Assembly (NCBI RefSeq): GCF_002196855.1
Contig: NZ_NIPW01000010.1
Location: 310,001 to 374,000, forward strand
DNA length: 64,000 bases
Origin: Haematobacter genomosp. 1
GTDB lineage: Bacteria; Pseudomonadota; Alphaproteobacteria; Rhodobacterales; Rhodobacteraceae
Direction: 5' to 3'
Shown here piece by piece: positions 27,794-37,005 of this stretch. Position 1 is the stretch's first letter. Each line of letters starts with the position of its first letter. A program made the position numbers and the translations under genes. The notes under the pieces were generated by a model. The model was not told the DNA's origin. It ran no database searches and saw nothing but the letters and a program-made list of their open reading frames with translations.

Positions 27794-28872
27794 TCAGAAG
27801 GCGTAGCCCACTTTCATGGCGGCCAGCAGACCTTTCTGGTTGAAGGTCGCGGTATAGGCGCCACCGATGTTCGTCTCGCTGTCCCGCATGTCGAGATAGG
27901 AGAGGCCAGCCGTCACCTTCATCGGGCCGTGGGTATAGGTTCCGGCCAGGCCGATGCTCCGACGCCCGTTGGGCGGCCCGAGGTTGGAGGAATAGCCGTC
28001 CATCGCAGTCTCATAGCCGAACAGCACGGCGCCGGACCAGGTTTCGTTGAACTTGTGGCCAATGCCCACCACGACGGTCGTGGTATCGTCTTCATACCCC
28101 ACCAGCGGCCCGCCCGTCAGCATGTTGTAGGCCGGCGGATTGATATCGAATTTGGACCATTCCACCCAGCGGATGGAGCCGAAGGCCAGCCAGTCGGGCG
28201 CGATGCCGGTCTGAAACTCCAGCTGAACCGACTTCGGGATGGTGGTGGTGAAGCGCGTGTCGCCCACGAACGTATCCCGCGCCCCGAAATCATGATCGAT
28301 GGGGGAGGTATAGGTCAACGCGACCCGAACCGCATATTCCGGGATCTCGTAGGCCACCCCGGCCAGCCAGCCCAGATCGGTCTCCGAATCCGTCTGCAAT
28401 CCGTAGGTGAACCGCGGCGTGTTCAGATTCACGTGCCCGGACGTCCGCAGCACGCGCAGGCCGCCATAGATGCTGAAATTCTCGTTGAACTTGTAACGCG
28501 CCATCAGGGTCGCGCCGTTGGAGCGCACCTTGGCCCGCGTTCCCGCGAGGGGGTAATACGTGTCGGACGGATAGCTTACATCGGCGCCCACCGGCTGATC
28601 CAGCACGAGCGCCACGTCCAGATCCGGTGTGACGGGATATTTCAGCCCGAGGATGTAGGTGTTGAAGTTCCCCATCACGCCGCCGCCGGTTGACACCGGC
28701 AGGCCGTTCAACCGCCCGCTCGAGTCGAGATTCACCGTGCCGAGGCTCACTCCACATAGCGACCCTCTTCGAACAGGATCGAGGATGACGTGAAGGTGCG
28801 CTCGATAGCAGCAGCCTGTGCGAGAGTGGCGGACAACCCGAAAAAGGCCGTCGTGAGCAGCAGTCGTTTCAT
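27794..28872 (-). pseudogene. fadL: FadL/OmpP1-type outer-membrane porin, frameshifted
   Basis: A long-chain fatty-acid porin homologue. ATG 28872 (GGGGGGA upstream) opens a good signal peptide, MKRLLLTTAFFGLSATLAQA, then SSSILFEEGRYVE, but this frame stops at TGA 28747-28749. The rest of the barrel continues in the next frame from SLGTVNLDSSGRL to the C-terminal MKVGYAF, whose final Phe is the usual barrel-insertion signal. Adding one base near 28749 (GAG-CTG-AGC) restores YVELSLGTVN and a protein of about 360 residues. Either a recent one-base deletion, a phase-variable or decaying gene, or a sequencing error. The remaining barrel shows no other damage. Confidence 0.8.
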
Positions 28873-29293
28873 TTTCCCCCCTTTTGGGCGCGGCCTGCGG
28901 CACGCCCTTGTGATGAGGCTAGATAACGCATGCGAGCGGTCAACGGTAACCCAAGGGAAAGCAGATCGTTTTTTGCGCGCGCGGCGATGATGCTACACCT
29001 GTGGTTGCGTGAATTCCTGTGATGGCGAGTATTTCTCCGCCGCCGCCGAATCCGGGCGACCGTTCCGCAGTTGCGCCTGCGAGGCGGCGGATGTTCCGAC
29101 GGACGGCCAAGAGCAGGATTTTCTTTCTACGGGCCAGGAATGGTGAGTTGGTTGAAGGGATAGGTATTCTATAAAACGTAGTTCATATAGCATTTTATGC
29201 TTTCAACGGCGCCAAAATCGCCCATCCCGTTTCCTTGTTCAGGGTGTTCGCCGCCTCTAGCTTCCGTTGACCCGGAACCCGAGGACAATGGTA
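28873..29293. other. 421-base divergent gap between fadL and the sulfate importer
   Basis: No convincing gene on either strand. It contains a clear drop in GC around 29145-29205, a possible promoter for the sulfate operon, and arms ATAAAA (29171-29176) and TTTTAT (29193-29198) around the likely transcription start. About 110 bases of untranslated leader would precede cysA. No known riboswitch was recognised. Confidence 0.5.
29148..29175 (+). promoter_or_regulatory. possible promoter of the sulfate importer operon
   Basis: TTGGTT (29148-29153), 16-base spacer, TATAAA (29170-29175), in the AT-rich part of the gap. A hexamer inverted repeat overlaps the presumed start point. Sulfur-source control would be expected, but no CysB-type site could be identified by eye. 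Confidence 0.4.
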
Positions 29294-30403
29294 ATGGCTC
29301 TGATCATCGAAAGGCTCACCAAACGCTTCGGGACGACGGAAGTGCTGCGGGGAATCGGGCTGGAAATCGGCTCGGGGGAGCTTGTCGCGCTGCTGGGGCC
29401 GTCCGGTTCCGGCAAGACGACGCTGCTCAGGATCATCGCCGGGCTGGACTGGCCGGATGCGGGCGCGATTTCCCATGACGGGACGGATTGGCTGGCGCTG
29501 GACGCGCGGACCCGAAACACCGGGTTCGTGTTCCAGCATTACGCGCTTTTCCCGCATATGACGGTGCGCGACAACATCGCCTTCGGCCTGACAGTGCGCC
29601 CCCGCTCCAGCCGTCCCGCGAAGGCGGAGATCGCGGCGACGGTGACGGAGTTGCTGAACTTCCTGCAGATTGCGCATCTTGCCGACCGTTATCCGGCCGC
29701 TCTTTCCGGCGGGCAGCGGCAGCGGGTGGCGCTCGGACGCGCGATGGCCATCGGGCCGGAAGTCCTGCTGCTCGACGAGCCCTTCGGCGCGCTGGATGCC
29801 GCCGTGCGCCGCGATCTGCGCCGCTGGCTGCGCGAGGTGCACGAGGCGCGCGGCACGACCACGGTCTTTGTCACCCACGATCAGGAGGAGGCCTTTGAAC
29901 TGGCCGACCGGGTCGTGGTGATGGGCGAGGGGCGGATCGAGCAGATCGGCACGCCCGACGAGATCTACGACCATCCCGCGACACCCTTCGTGGCCCGTTT
30001 CCTTGGCGCGACGGTCGAACTGCCGGTCACGCTCAGGGCAGGGCGGGTGGAGGCTGCGGGCGTGGATGCGTCCCACCTGCCACGCGTGGCCTATCCCGAC
30101 GGGGCTGCGCGGCTGTTCCTGCGCCCCGGTGAGATCAGCCCGGCGGTGGATCGGACATCCCCGTTCACGGTCTCGACCATCGTCAGCACCGGCGCGACGC
30201 TCCGGCTGTGCGTGACCGGCCCGGGCGGGCTGTCCTTCGATATCGAGGTTCCGCGCCGGTCGAGCGGGGTCGCGGATATCCGCACCGGCACCCCGATCAG
30301 GCTGCGCCCCGAAGCGGGCCGCGTCTTCGCCGACGGAAAGCGCGCTCCCCAGGCCGCGCCGCTCGTCGCTCCCACCGCCATACTCAAGGAGAACCGTTCG
30401 TGA
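29294..30403 (+). CDS. cysA: Sulfate/thiosulfate ABC importer ATPase
   Basis: A 369-residue ATPase driving sulfate uptake for cysteine synthesis. Walker A GPSGSGKTT, signature LSGGQRQRVALGRAM, Walker B LLLDEPFGALD, switch VTHDQEEAFELAD, and a TOBE-like C-terminal region. ATG 29294 is chosen because GAGG lies nine bases upstream; ATG 29288 is also possible. Identity rests on the CysA-like sequence and on the following sulfate-type binding protein and CysT/CysW permeases. The ATPase comes first here, unlike the cysPTWA order in enterics. Confidence 0.9.
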   Translation: MALIIERLTKRFGTTEVLRGIGLEIGSGELVALLGPSGSGKTTLLRIIAGLDWPDAGAISHDGTDWLALDARTRNTGFVFQHYALFPHMTVRDNIAFGLTVRPRSSRPAKAEIAATVTELLNFLQIAHLADRYPAALSGGQRQRVALGRAMAIGPEVLLLDEPFGALDAAVRRDLRRWLREVHEARGTTTVFVTHDQEEAFELADRVVVMGEGRIEQIGTPDEIYDHPATPFVARFLGATVELPVTLRAGRVEAAGVDASHLPRVAYPDGAARLFLRPGEISPAVDRTSPFTVSTIVSTGATLRLCVTGPGGLSFDIEVPRRSSGVADIRTGTPIRLRPEAGRVFADGKRAPQAAPLVAPTAILKENRS

Positions 30404-31398
30404 AACACGCCCTTTTCGGAGCCGTCCTTGCCGCAGGGCTGGGCTTCGCCGCGCCCGTTCTGGCGCAGGACAAGCTGCTCAACGTGTCCTACGACATCGC
30501 ACGCGAGCTTTTCGCGGCCATCAATCCGGCCTTCGCCGAGAAGTGGAAAGCCGAAACCGGTCGCGACGTGACGATCGACCAGTCGCATGGCGGATCCTCC
30601 CGTCAGGCGCGCGCGATCCTTGAGGGGTTGCCCGCGGACGTGGTCACCTTCAATCAGGTCACCGATATCGACGTGCTGGCCGAAGGCGGTCTGATCGCGA
30701 AGGACTGGCGCGACCGGCTGCCGAACAATGCCTCGCCCTATTACTCGCTGCCGGCCTTCCTCGTGCGGCAGGGGAACCCGAAGAACATCAGGGACTGGTC
30801 CGACCTTGTCCGCGACGATGTGAAGGTGGTTTTCCCGAACCCCAAGACCTCCGGCAACGCGCGGTATACCTATCTCGGCGCCTATGCCTTTGCGCTGGAT
30901 CAGAACCGCGGCGATCAGGCGAAGGCGCAGGCTTTCGTGAAGAAGCTCTTCTCCAACGTCCCGGTGTTCGACACGGGCGGCCGCGCCGCCACGACGACCT
31001 TCGCCGAGCGCGAGATCGGCGACGTTCTCATCACCTTCGAGGCGGAGACCGGCGGCATCGCGCGGGAATATGGCGACAAGGGGTTCGAGCGTGTGACGCC
31101 CTCGCTCTCCGTCATGGCGGATTTTCCGGTGAGCGTGGTGGACGAGGTCGCCAAGAAGAACGGCACGGAGAAGCTGGCGGCGGACTATCTGGATTTCCTC
31201 TACGCGCCGGAGGGGCAGAAGATCCTCGCCGAGCATTTCTACCGCGTGCATGACGAAGCCGCAGCGGAAGAGTTCGCCGAGAACTTCCCGGAGGTGAAGC
31301 TGGTGACGGTGGACGACGTCTTCGGCGGCTGGGAAAAGGCACAGGCCGAGCATTTCGCCGAAGGCGGCATTCTCGACAGCGTGTTCGTCAACCAATGA
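30400..31398 (+). CDS. sbp: Sulfate ABC importer substrate-binding protein
   Basis: A 332-residue periplasmic binding protein. A Sec signal peptide (about residues 1-22) ends at VLAQ-DK. The mature start LLNVSYDIARELFAAINPAF and segments VTIDQSHGGSSRQARAI and VTFNQVTDIDVLAEGG are hallmarks of Sbp/CysP. Start is GTG 30400, overlapping the cysA stop, with AAGGAG eight bases upstream. Captures sulfate or thiosulfate; the two cannot be told apart from sequence. Confidence 0.93.
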   Translation: MKHALFGAVLAAGLGFAAPVLAQDKLLNVSYDIARELFAAINPAFAEKWKAETGRDVTIDQSHGGSSRQARAILEGLPADVVTFNQVTDIDVLAEGGLIAKDWRDRLPNNASPYYSLPAFLVRQGNPKNIRDWSDLVRDDVKVVFPNPKTSGNARYTYLGAYAFALDQNRGDQAKAQAFVKKLFSNVPVFDTGGRAATTTFAEREIGDVLITFEAETGGIAREYGDKGFERVTPSLSVMADFPVSVVDEVAKKNGTEKLAADYLDFLYAPEGQKILAEHFYRVHDEAAAEEFAENFPEVKLVTVDDVFGGWEKAQAEHFAEGGILDSVFVNQ

Positions 31399-32249
31399 GC
31401 CTCTCCGCCCCCTCCACCGCGCCGGTGCGGCCGAAACGGGTGCTTCCCGGTTTCGGCCTCTCCATCGGCGTGACGATGATCTACCTCACGGTGATCGTGC
31501 TGGTGCCTGTGGCGGCGCTGGTGCTGAAGGGGGCGGATATCGGCTTCGCGCGCTACTGGCAGATCGTCACCGGCCCGCGCACGCTTGCCGCGTTTCGGCT
31601 CACGCTGACGGCGGCGGCGATGGCGACGGTCGTCAACGCCGTCTATGGCCTGCTGATGGCATGGGTGCTGACGCGCTACGACTTTCCCGGCAAGCGGCTG
31701 CTGGACGCGCTGATGGATGTGCCCTTCGCGCTGCCTACGGCGGTGGCGGGCATCACGCTGACCGCGCTTTTCGCCGGAAACGGCTGGTTCGGCATGTGGC
31801 TGGAGGCCGCTGGCTTTCCGGTTGTCTATACGATCTGGGGCGTGGCCGTCGCGATGGCCTTCACCTCCATTCCCTTCGTGGTTCGCACGGTGCAGCCCGT
31901 ACTGGAGGATCTGGATCACGCGCTGGAGGAGGCCGCGACGACGCTGGGCGCGCGGCCGTTCACGATCTTCCGCAGGGTGATCTTTCCGGCGATCCTGCCC
32001 GCCTTTCTGGCCGGGGTGACGCTCTCCTTCGCGCGCTCGCTCGGGGAGTTCGGCGCCGTGGTGTTCATCGCGGGCAACCTGCCGTTCGAGACGGAGATCG
32101 CCTCGCTGCTCGCCGTCATCCGGCTGGAGGAATACGACTATTCCGGCGCTGCCGCCATTGCGCTGACGCTGCTGCTCTTTGCCTTCGTTCTGCTCGTGCT
32201 GTCCAACCTACTGCAATCCTGGGCGATGCGCCACAAGGAGGCCGCATGA
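31395..32249 (+). CDS. cysT: Sulfate ABC importer permease CysT
   Basis: A 284-residue inner-membrane permease, six helices, with the CysT motif DVPFALPTAVAGITLTALFA and EAA loop EEAATTLGARPFTIFRRVIFPAILPA. ATGA overlaps upstream with the binding protein and downstream with cysW. Forms the sulfate channel with CysW. Confidence 0.94.
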   Translation: MSLSAPSTAPVRPKRVLPGFGLSIGVTMIYLTVIVLVPVAALVLKGADIGFARYWQIVTGPRTLAAFRLTLTAAAMATVVNAVYGLLMAWVLTRYDFPGKRLLDALMDVPFALPTAVAGITLTALFAGNGWFGMWLEAAGFPVVYTIWGVAVAMAFTSIPFVVRTVQPVLEDLDHALEEAATTLGARPFTIFRRVIFPAILPAFLAGVTLSFARSLGEFGAVVFIAGNLPFETEIASLLAVIRLEEYDYSGAAAIALTLLLFAFVLLVLSNLLQSWAMRHKEAA

Positions 32250-33082
32250 CGGCCGCCGCCGCCGCCGCTGGCGCGCTTGCGCCTCGCCGGAGCCTGCTGG
32301 TTCCCCGGCTGCTGATCGGGCTGGCCGTGGCGATGACGCTGGCGCTTGTCGTCGTGCCGCTCGTCTATATCTTCTGGCGCGCCTTCGGGCAGGGATGGGC
32401 GGTCTGGCAGGCGAATATCCTGCATCCCAACACGCTGCACGCCATCTGGCTCACGACGCTCACCGCGCTCATCGTGGTGCCGCTGAATGTGGGATTCGGG
32501 CTTGCTGCTGCGTGGCTGGTGGCGCGTTTCCGCTTCCCGGGGCGCAAGTTCGTCATGGCGCTGGTGGAGATCCCGTTCTCCATTTCGCCGATCATCGCCG
32601 GTATCTGCTACCTGCTTCTCTATGGGCGGCAGGGGCTGTTGGGGCCTTGGCTTGCCGCGCATGACATCCAGATCCTCTTTGCCCTGCCGGGCATCATCAT
32701 GGTTACTCTGTTCGTCACCGCTCCCTTCGTTGCGCGGGAGGTGCTGCCGCTCATGCAGGCGCAGGGAAGCGAGCAGGAGCAGGCGGCCGTCACCCTCGGC
32801 GCGTCCGGCTGGCAGGTGTTCCGGCGGGTGACATTGCCGAACATCCGCTGGGCGCTGCTTTACGGTGCGGTGCTCTGCACAGCGCGGGCGGTGGGAGAGT
32901 TCGGCGCGGTTTCCGTTGTTTCGGGCAATATCCGCGGGCAGACGAACACGCTGCCCCTGCAGATCGAACTGCTCTACAACGACTACAACGCCGTCGGTGC
33001 CTTTGCTGCCGCCACCGTTCTGACGTTGATCGCTCTGCTCGCCCTCATCGCCAAGGCTTTCGTTGAGGCGCGTCGGTCATAA
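32246..33082 (+). CDS. cysW: Sulfate ABC importer permease CysW
   Basis: A 278-residue permease, six helices, with FSISPIIAGICYLLLYG and the coupling loop EQAAVTLGASGWQVFRRVTLPNIRW, then GEFGAVSVVSGNIRGQTNTLPL, characteristic of CysW. ATG 32246 has AAGGAGG upstream and overlaps the cysT stop. Last gene of the operon; recA follows after 150 bases. Confidence 0.94.
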   Translation: MTAAAAAAGALAPRRSLLVPRLLIGLAVAMTLALVVVPLVYIFWRAFGQGWAVWQANILHPNTLHAIWLTTLTALIVVPLNVGFGLAAAWLVARFRFPGRKFVMALVEIPFSISPIIAGICYLLLYGRQGLLGPWLAAHDIQILFALPGIIMVTLFVTAPFVAREVLPLMQAQGSEQEQAAVTLGASGWQVFRRVTLPNIRWALLYGAVLCTARAVGEFGAVSVVSGNIRGQTNTLPLQIELLYNDYNAVGAFAAATVLTLIALLALIAKAFVEARRS

Positions 33083-33130
33083 ACCTTCTGTTAACCTCGC
33101 CGTGAGATCGTCGATCCTCAGAGAATTCGA

Positions 33131-33159
33131 TTGATTTGTTCTCGTTTTGATCGCATAGA
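33131..33159 (+). promoter_or_regulatory. recA promoter
   Basis: TTGATT (33131-33136), exactly 17 bases, CATAGA (33154-33159). A degenerate LexA half-box pair GTTC-N7-GATC (33138-33152) lies between the two hexamers and a perfect box lies at the expected transcription start, as expected for an SOS promoter. Confidence 0.65.
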
Positions 33160-33165
33160 TGATGA

Positions 33166-33180
33166 GAACAATGAAAGAAC
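33166..33180. promoter_or_regulatory. LexA (SOS) box of recA
   Basis: GAAC-AATGAAA-GAAC is a perfect alphaproteobacterial SOS box (GTTC-N7-GTTC on the other strand), placed about +1 to +15 relative to the predicted recA transcript and 52 bases before the start codon. Confidence 0.88.
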
Positions 33181-33232
33181 TTCCGGCGAAGGTTGCCGGT
33201 CGCGGCAGGCTGTGACAAGAAGGGCGCATCAC

Positions 33233-34300
33233 ATGGCAATGGCGAACCTCCTCGACATGACGGACAAGCGCGTGAGCGACAAGCAAAAGGCCCTCGACTC
33301 GGCGCTCGCCCAGATCGAGCGGCAATTCGGCAAGGGCTCTATCATGAAGCTCGGGGTGGACAGCCCCGTGACGGAGATCGAGTCGACTTCGACGGGGTCG
33401 TTGGGCCTCGACATCGCCCTTGGTATCGGCGGTCTGCCGAAGGGGCGTATCGTGGAGATCTACGGCCCCGAAAGCTCCGGCAAGACCACGCTCACCCTTC
33501 ACGTGGTGGCTGAGGAGCAGAAGAAAGGCGGCGTCTGCGCCTTTGTGGATGCGGAACACGCGCTCGACCCCTCCTATGCGCGGAAGCTGGGCGTCAATCT
33601 GGATGAACTGTTGATCTCCCAGCCGGATACGGGTGAGCAGGCGCTGGAGATCGTGGATACCCTGGTCCGTTCGGGCGCTGTCAACCTGGTGGTGATCGAC
33701 TCGGTGGCCGCCCTCACTCCCAAGGCGGAGATCGAGGGTGACATGGGCGACAGCCAGGTCGGCGCTCAAGCGCGTCTGATGAGTCAGGCGATGCGGAAGC
33801 TCACCGCTTCGATCGGCCGGTCGAACTGCATGGTGATCTTCATCAACCAGATCCGCATGAAGATCGGCGTGATGTTCGGTTCTCCCGAAACCACTTCCGG
33901 CGGGCAGGCGTTGAAATTCTATGCCTCCGTGCGCCTCGACATCCGTCGGACCGGCTCCATCAAGGATCGGGATGAGGTGGTGGGCAACACCACGCGGGTG
34001 AAGGTGGTCAAGAACAAGGTCGCGCCGCCCTTCAAGCAAGTCGAATTCGATATCATGTACGGCGAAGGTATTTCCAAGACCGGCGAACTCCTCGATCTCG
34101 GCGTCAAGGCTGGGGTAGTGGACAAATCCGGCTCGTGGTTCTCCTACGGCGATGAACGCATCGGTCAGGGTAGAGAGAACGCCAAGCAGTTCCTGAAAGA
34201 CCACCCCGACGTTGCCTCTACCATCGAGGATCGTATTCGTGCTGCCCATGGTCTCGATTTCGCCATTGCAGAGAACGATGGCGACATGGTCGAGGATTGA
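33233..34300 (+). CDS. recA: Recombinase RecA
   Basis: A 355-residue RecA, normal length, the strand-exchange ATPase and LexA coprotease. Walker [10 protein letters not shown], Walker [13 protein letters not shown], and DNA-binding loop 2 region [19 protein letters not shown]; acidic C-terminus [16 protein letters not shown] 33233 is preferred (AAGAAGGG eight bases upstream); ATG 33239 is possible. Controlled by LexA through the box at 33166 and ended by a hairpin terminator. Confidence 0.98.
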   Translation: MAMANLLDMTDKRVSDKQKALDSALAQIERQFGKGSIMKLGVDSPVTEIESTSTGSLGLDIALGIGGLPKGRIVEIYGPESSGKTTLTLHVVAEEQKKGGVCAFVDAEHALDPSYARKLGVNLDELLISQPDTGEQALEIVDTLVRSGAVNLVVIDSVAALTPKAEIEGDMGDSQVGAQARLMSQAMRKLTASIGRSNCMVIFINQIRMKIGVMFGSPETTSGGQALKFYASVRLDIRRTGSIKDRDEVVGNTTRVKVVKNKVAPPFKQVEFDIMYGEGISKTGELLDLGVKAGVVDKSGSWFSYGDERIGQGRENAKQFLKDHPDVASTIEDRIRAAHGLDFAIAENDGDMVED

Positions 34301-34305
34301 GCAAG

Positions 34306-34330
34306 GAGGCCGCTTGAAAGCGGCCTCTTT
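34306..34330 (+). terminator. recA terminator
   Basis: GAGGCCGC-TTGAAA-GCGGCCTC (8-bp stem) followed by TTT, starting six bases after the recA stop. It also lies just past the convergent small lipoprotein gene and could serve both. Confidence 0.8.
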
Positions 34331-34333
34331 CAT

Positions 34334-34561
34334 TCAACGGGTCGAGGGACACCCATTGAATCCGCGACGTTGTACCTCTGTCAGCACACTAGCCTTCGTC
34401 TCCGGTTGTGTGCGCGGGTTGCCATAGAGCTTGCACAGATTGGTCAGGGACATGCCTGCGAGCTCCTGAGCGCGCTGCTCGGGCGTGTTGTTCTCCCGAT
34501 GATTGGACGAAGCCTGTCCACATCCGGCAAGCACTGCCATGACCAAAAGCATCTTTTTCAT
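34334..34561 (-). CDS. Small lipoprotein of unknown function
   Basis: A 75-residue protein with a signal peptide MKKMLLVMAVLAGC whose lipobox LAGC gives an acylated Cys14, followed by a short mature part with two more cysteines (LCKLYGNP and FNGCPS), which could form a disulfide. AAAGGA stands upstream of ATG 34561. It lies between recA and lexA, facing recA. I do not recognise a family. Confidence 0.65.
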   Translation of the reverse strand: MKKMLLVMAVLAGCGQASSNHRENNTPEQRAQELAGMSLTNLCKLYGNPRTQPETKASVLTEVQRRGFNGCPSTR

Positions 34562-35071
34562 CGTTCATCCTTTCCAAAATGACCGCTATGGGAGCATTTC
34601 ATTTGCTATGACCCCCGATAGCTTGTCCATCCGATGCTAGAGGCCGACTCAAGGAGAGCACCGGACATGAAGGGAGTACTCTGCCCCCTGAGAACTGGAC
34701 CGTTTGAAACTGGAGTTTTCGGCTAACCTTCCCTGGCTGGGAGAGTAGCTGAACACAGGCTGGTTCATGACGCGTGCTGACGAGCGCGAGAAGATGGCGG
34801 CTTGACTCAAGGCTACCATGAGGACGCCCTCACGGTGCGATCGGTTGCGAGACCCCGATCAGACCTCCCAAACTCCGCAGCAGAACTGGCCAGCTGCCTC
34901 GACAAAAGCCCGGAAATCCCAACCCCGGTCGACCCAAGGTTCGCTCTCGCACCGATGTTCGCTGATGCTCCATCGAAGCAAGCGCTGAACGTTTTCACGT
35001 CAGAGAAAGACGAAGGGAGCCTTAAAAACTTCAATCGGAAAGCCATAGAAAGCCGCCGATTATCTCCCCTG
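34562..35071. other. 510-base gap between recA and lexA with IS-like debris
   Basis: No credible gene. Base composition is less GC-rich than the neighbours. The part at about 34670-34800 looks like the left end of an IS3-type element. The remainder up to lexA shows no recognisable content; two open frames of about 95 and 120 codons there overlap lexA and have no motif. Confidence 0.5.
34670..34800 (+). mobile_element. possible relic of an IS3-family left end
   Basis: The stretch starting CTGCCCCCTGAGAACTGGAC (34682) followed by TTTGAAACTGGAGTTTT resembles the ends of IS3-family elements, and an ATG (34768) with MTRADEREKMAA sits where the orfA start would be, but it stops after 12 codons. 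No right end or transposase remains. Assigned from memory of IS ends only. Confidence 0.35.
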
Positions 35072-35758
35072 TCAGTAGCTTCGAATAAGCCCGACAAGCC
35101 GACCCTGCACCTTCACCTGATCATCACGGAGAAGGCGGGTTTCATAAGTCGGATTTGCCGCTTCTAGCGCGATCATCGAGCCACGCCGCCGGAAGCGTTT
35201 GAGCGTTGCTTCCTGACCCTCGACCAAAGCGACGATGATGTCACCATTATCTGCCGTGAGCTGTTCGCGAATCACCACGATATCACCGTCATTGATCCCG
35301 GCCTCGATCATGGAATCGCCACGCACCTCCAGGGCGTAGTGATTTCCGCGACCGGAAAGCATCTGCCCGGGCACCGCGACATGATGCGATATTTCACTGA
35401 TGGCCTCGATCGGAGTACCGGCGGCAATCCGTCCCATCACCGGCAGCTCCGTTGCGTGGATCGGGGTGACAGGGCGCGCACCCTTTGGCTGGGAGGGGCG
35501 ATCTCCGTCAATGACGCGGGGCGCGAAGCTTGCTTTCTCCATCGCCTCCGGCAACTTGAGGATCTCGATGGCCCGTGCGCGATGGGCGAGTCGGCGAATG
35601 AACCCGCGTTCCTCGAGCGCAGTGATAAGGCGATGAATCCCGGATTTGGAGCGGAGATCCAGAGCCTCCTTCATCTCATCAAAAGAGGGGGGAATGCCGT
35701 CGCGCTGCATTCTTTTATTGATAAAATCCAGAAGTTCCAATTGCTTGCGCGTCAGCAC
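35072..35758 (-). CDS. lexA: SOS repressor LexA
   Basis: A 228-residue LexA. N-terminal winged helix (about 1-65), Ala113-Gly114 cleavage site in GRIAAGTP, catalytic Ser149 in [10 protein letters not shown] and Lys187 in ATLKRF, so fully self-cleavable. Start is GTG 35758 with GGGAGA upstream. Its own promoter and overlapping LexA boxes lie between it and moeA, giving autoregulation. Typical alphaproteobacterial position behind moaC-moeA. Confidence 0.97.
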   Translation of the reverse strand: MLTRKQLELLDFINKRMQRDGIPPSFDEMKEALDLRSKSGIHRLITALEERGFIRRLAHRARAIEILKLPEAMEKASFAPRVIDGDRPSQPKGARPVTPIHATELPVMGRIAAGTPIEAISEISHHVAVPGQMLSGRGNHYALEVRGDSMIEAGINDGDIVVIREQLTADNGDIIVALVEGQEATLKRFRRRGSMIALEAANPTYETRLLRDDQVKVQGRLVGLIRSY

Positions 35759-35778
35759 GGAAACTCTCCCGCCAGTAT

Positions 35779-35804
35779 GTTCCGTTTAAGTTCTAACGGT
35801 GTTC
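35779..35804. promoter_or_regulatory. two overlapping LexA boxes of lexA
   Basis: GTTC-N7-GTTC-N7-GTTC: half-sites at 35779-35782, 35790-35793 and 35801-35804, each spaced by seven bases, so two perfect boxes share the central half-site. On the minus strand the upstream box lies between -35 and -10 and the second runs from the -10 into the transcript start. Confidence 0.88.
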
Positions 35805-35818
35805 GTGCTTTGTGTCAA
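35790..35818 (-). promoter_or_regulatory. lexA promoter
   Basis: Minus strand TTGACA (35818-35813), 17-base spacer, TAGAAC (35795-35790). A near-ideal sigma-70 type promoter located right after the moeA stop (35821), so lexA can be expressed independently of the upstream operon. Confidence 0.75.
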
Positions 35819-35820
35819 AC

Positions 35821-37005
35821 TTAAAAAGGAAACCAAGTCACTGTTTCCCCGGCTTTTCTCGCCGGGTCGCCTATGGGGCGGAAGAGGAGTGCATTCGAAT
35901 CCGAAAGCACCACAATGAGCGAGCTGTCCTGACTTTCCGCCGGATGCAGCAGGGGAAGCGCTCCGGTCTCTTCGAGCCGGGCCCGCATGAAATGCGCGCG
36001 GTTACCGTTCCCGGCGATATCGCGGGCGAGGCGGGCGGTGCGAGGGCGTGGAAGGGGGTCCGGGTGGCCCTGCATCGCGCGCAGCATGGGGAGCAGAAAC
36101 AGCGCGGCGCAGACCATGGCGGAGGCCGGATTGCCCGGCAGCCCCAGAAGCGGCACGCTCCCCCTCCGTCCGGCCATCAGCGGTTTGCCGGGGCGGAGGG
36201 CAATGCGGTGGAACTCCAGATCAAGCCCGAGGTCTTCACCGCGTTGCGACATCAGGTCATGATCTCCGACGGAGGCCCCCCCGATCGTGACGATCAGGTC
36301 GGCGCCCGCCGTCAGGTCCAGCACCGTTCTCAGGGCATCGAATTCATCGCGGGCGAGGGGAAGGATGCGGGCGATGCCGCCCTCCGCCTCGATCATCGCG
36401 GCGAGGGCGAAGGAGTTGGCGGAGACGATCTGGTCTGGGCGCGGCGTCTCGCCGGGCATGACCAGCTCATCGCCGGTGGCGACGATGGCAACGACCGGGC
36501 GGCGATGGACGCGGACAGCGGGACGATTCATGGCGGCGATCAGCGCCAGATCGGCGGGAGAAAGGCGGCGTGGTGCGGCCAGCGTCGTGCCGACCGCGAA
36601 GTCACCCCCGCGCGGGCGGATGTAACTGCTCGCGGGATCAACATGGGCAAGCGTGACCAGCGTGCCATTCCGGCTCGTGTCTTCCTGCGGGACGACAGCA
36701 TCCGCGCCCTGGGGCACCGGCGCGCCGGTAAATATGCGGAGCGCCTCTCCTGGCGACAATCGACCTGCATGGGCATGTCCGGCGCCGGCTTCACCGATCA
36801 CACGGAGCTTTGCCCCGGCATGGTGATCGGCGGCGGTGATTGCATAACCATCCATCACTGAGGCATCGAAGGGCGGTTGATCGCGCTCTGCCAGCACGGG
36901 CTCCGCAAGCACCCGGCCGGCGGCCTCCCGGAGGGGCACCGTCTCCACCGCCAGCGGAAAGACGAGGGCCAGAACCCGGGCCTGCGCCTCCTCATGCGGG
37001 ATCAC
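35821..37005 (-). CDS. moeA: Molybdopterin molybdenumtransferase MoeA
   Basis: A 394-residue MoeA that inserts molybdate into adenylated molybdopterin. Characteristic segments: [31 protein letters not shown], the MogA-like [11 protein letters not shown] and [12 protein letters not shown] motifs and [13 protein letters not shown]. Start overlaps the moaC stop by four bases. Part of trpC-moaC-moeA; lexA follows from its own promoter. Confidence 0.96.
   Translation of the reverse strand: MIPHEEAQARVLALVFPLAVETVPLREAAGRVLAEPVLAERDQPPFDASVMDGYAITAADHHAGAKLRVIGEAGAGHAHAGRLSPGEALRIFTGAPVPQGADAVVPQEDTSRNGTLVTLAHVDPASSYIRPRGGDFAVGTTLAAPRRLSPADLALIAAMNRPAVRVHRRPVVAIVATGDELVMPGETPRPDQIVSANSFALAAMIEAEGGIARILPLARDEFDALRTVLDLTAGADLIVTIGGASVGDHDLMSQRGEDLGLDLEFHRIALRPGKPLMAGRRGSVPLLGLPGNPASAMVCAALFLLPMLRAMQGHPDPLPRPRTARLARDIAGNGNRAHFMRARLEETGALPLLHPAESQDSSLIVVLSDSNALLFRPIGDPARKAGETVTWFPF

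Noticed and set aside
34802-35167. A 121-codon frame before and into lexA
   Set aside because: It runs about 96 bases into lexA antisense, has no ribosome site and no motif.
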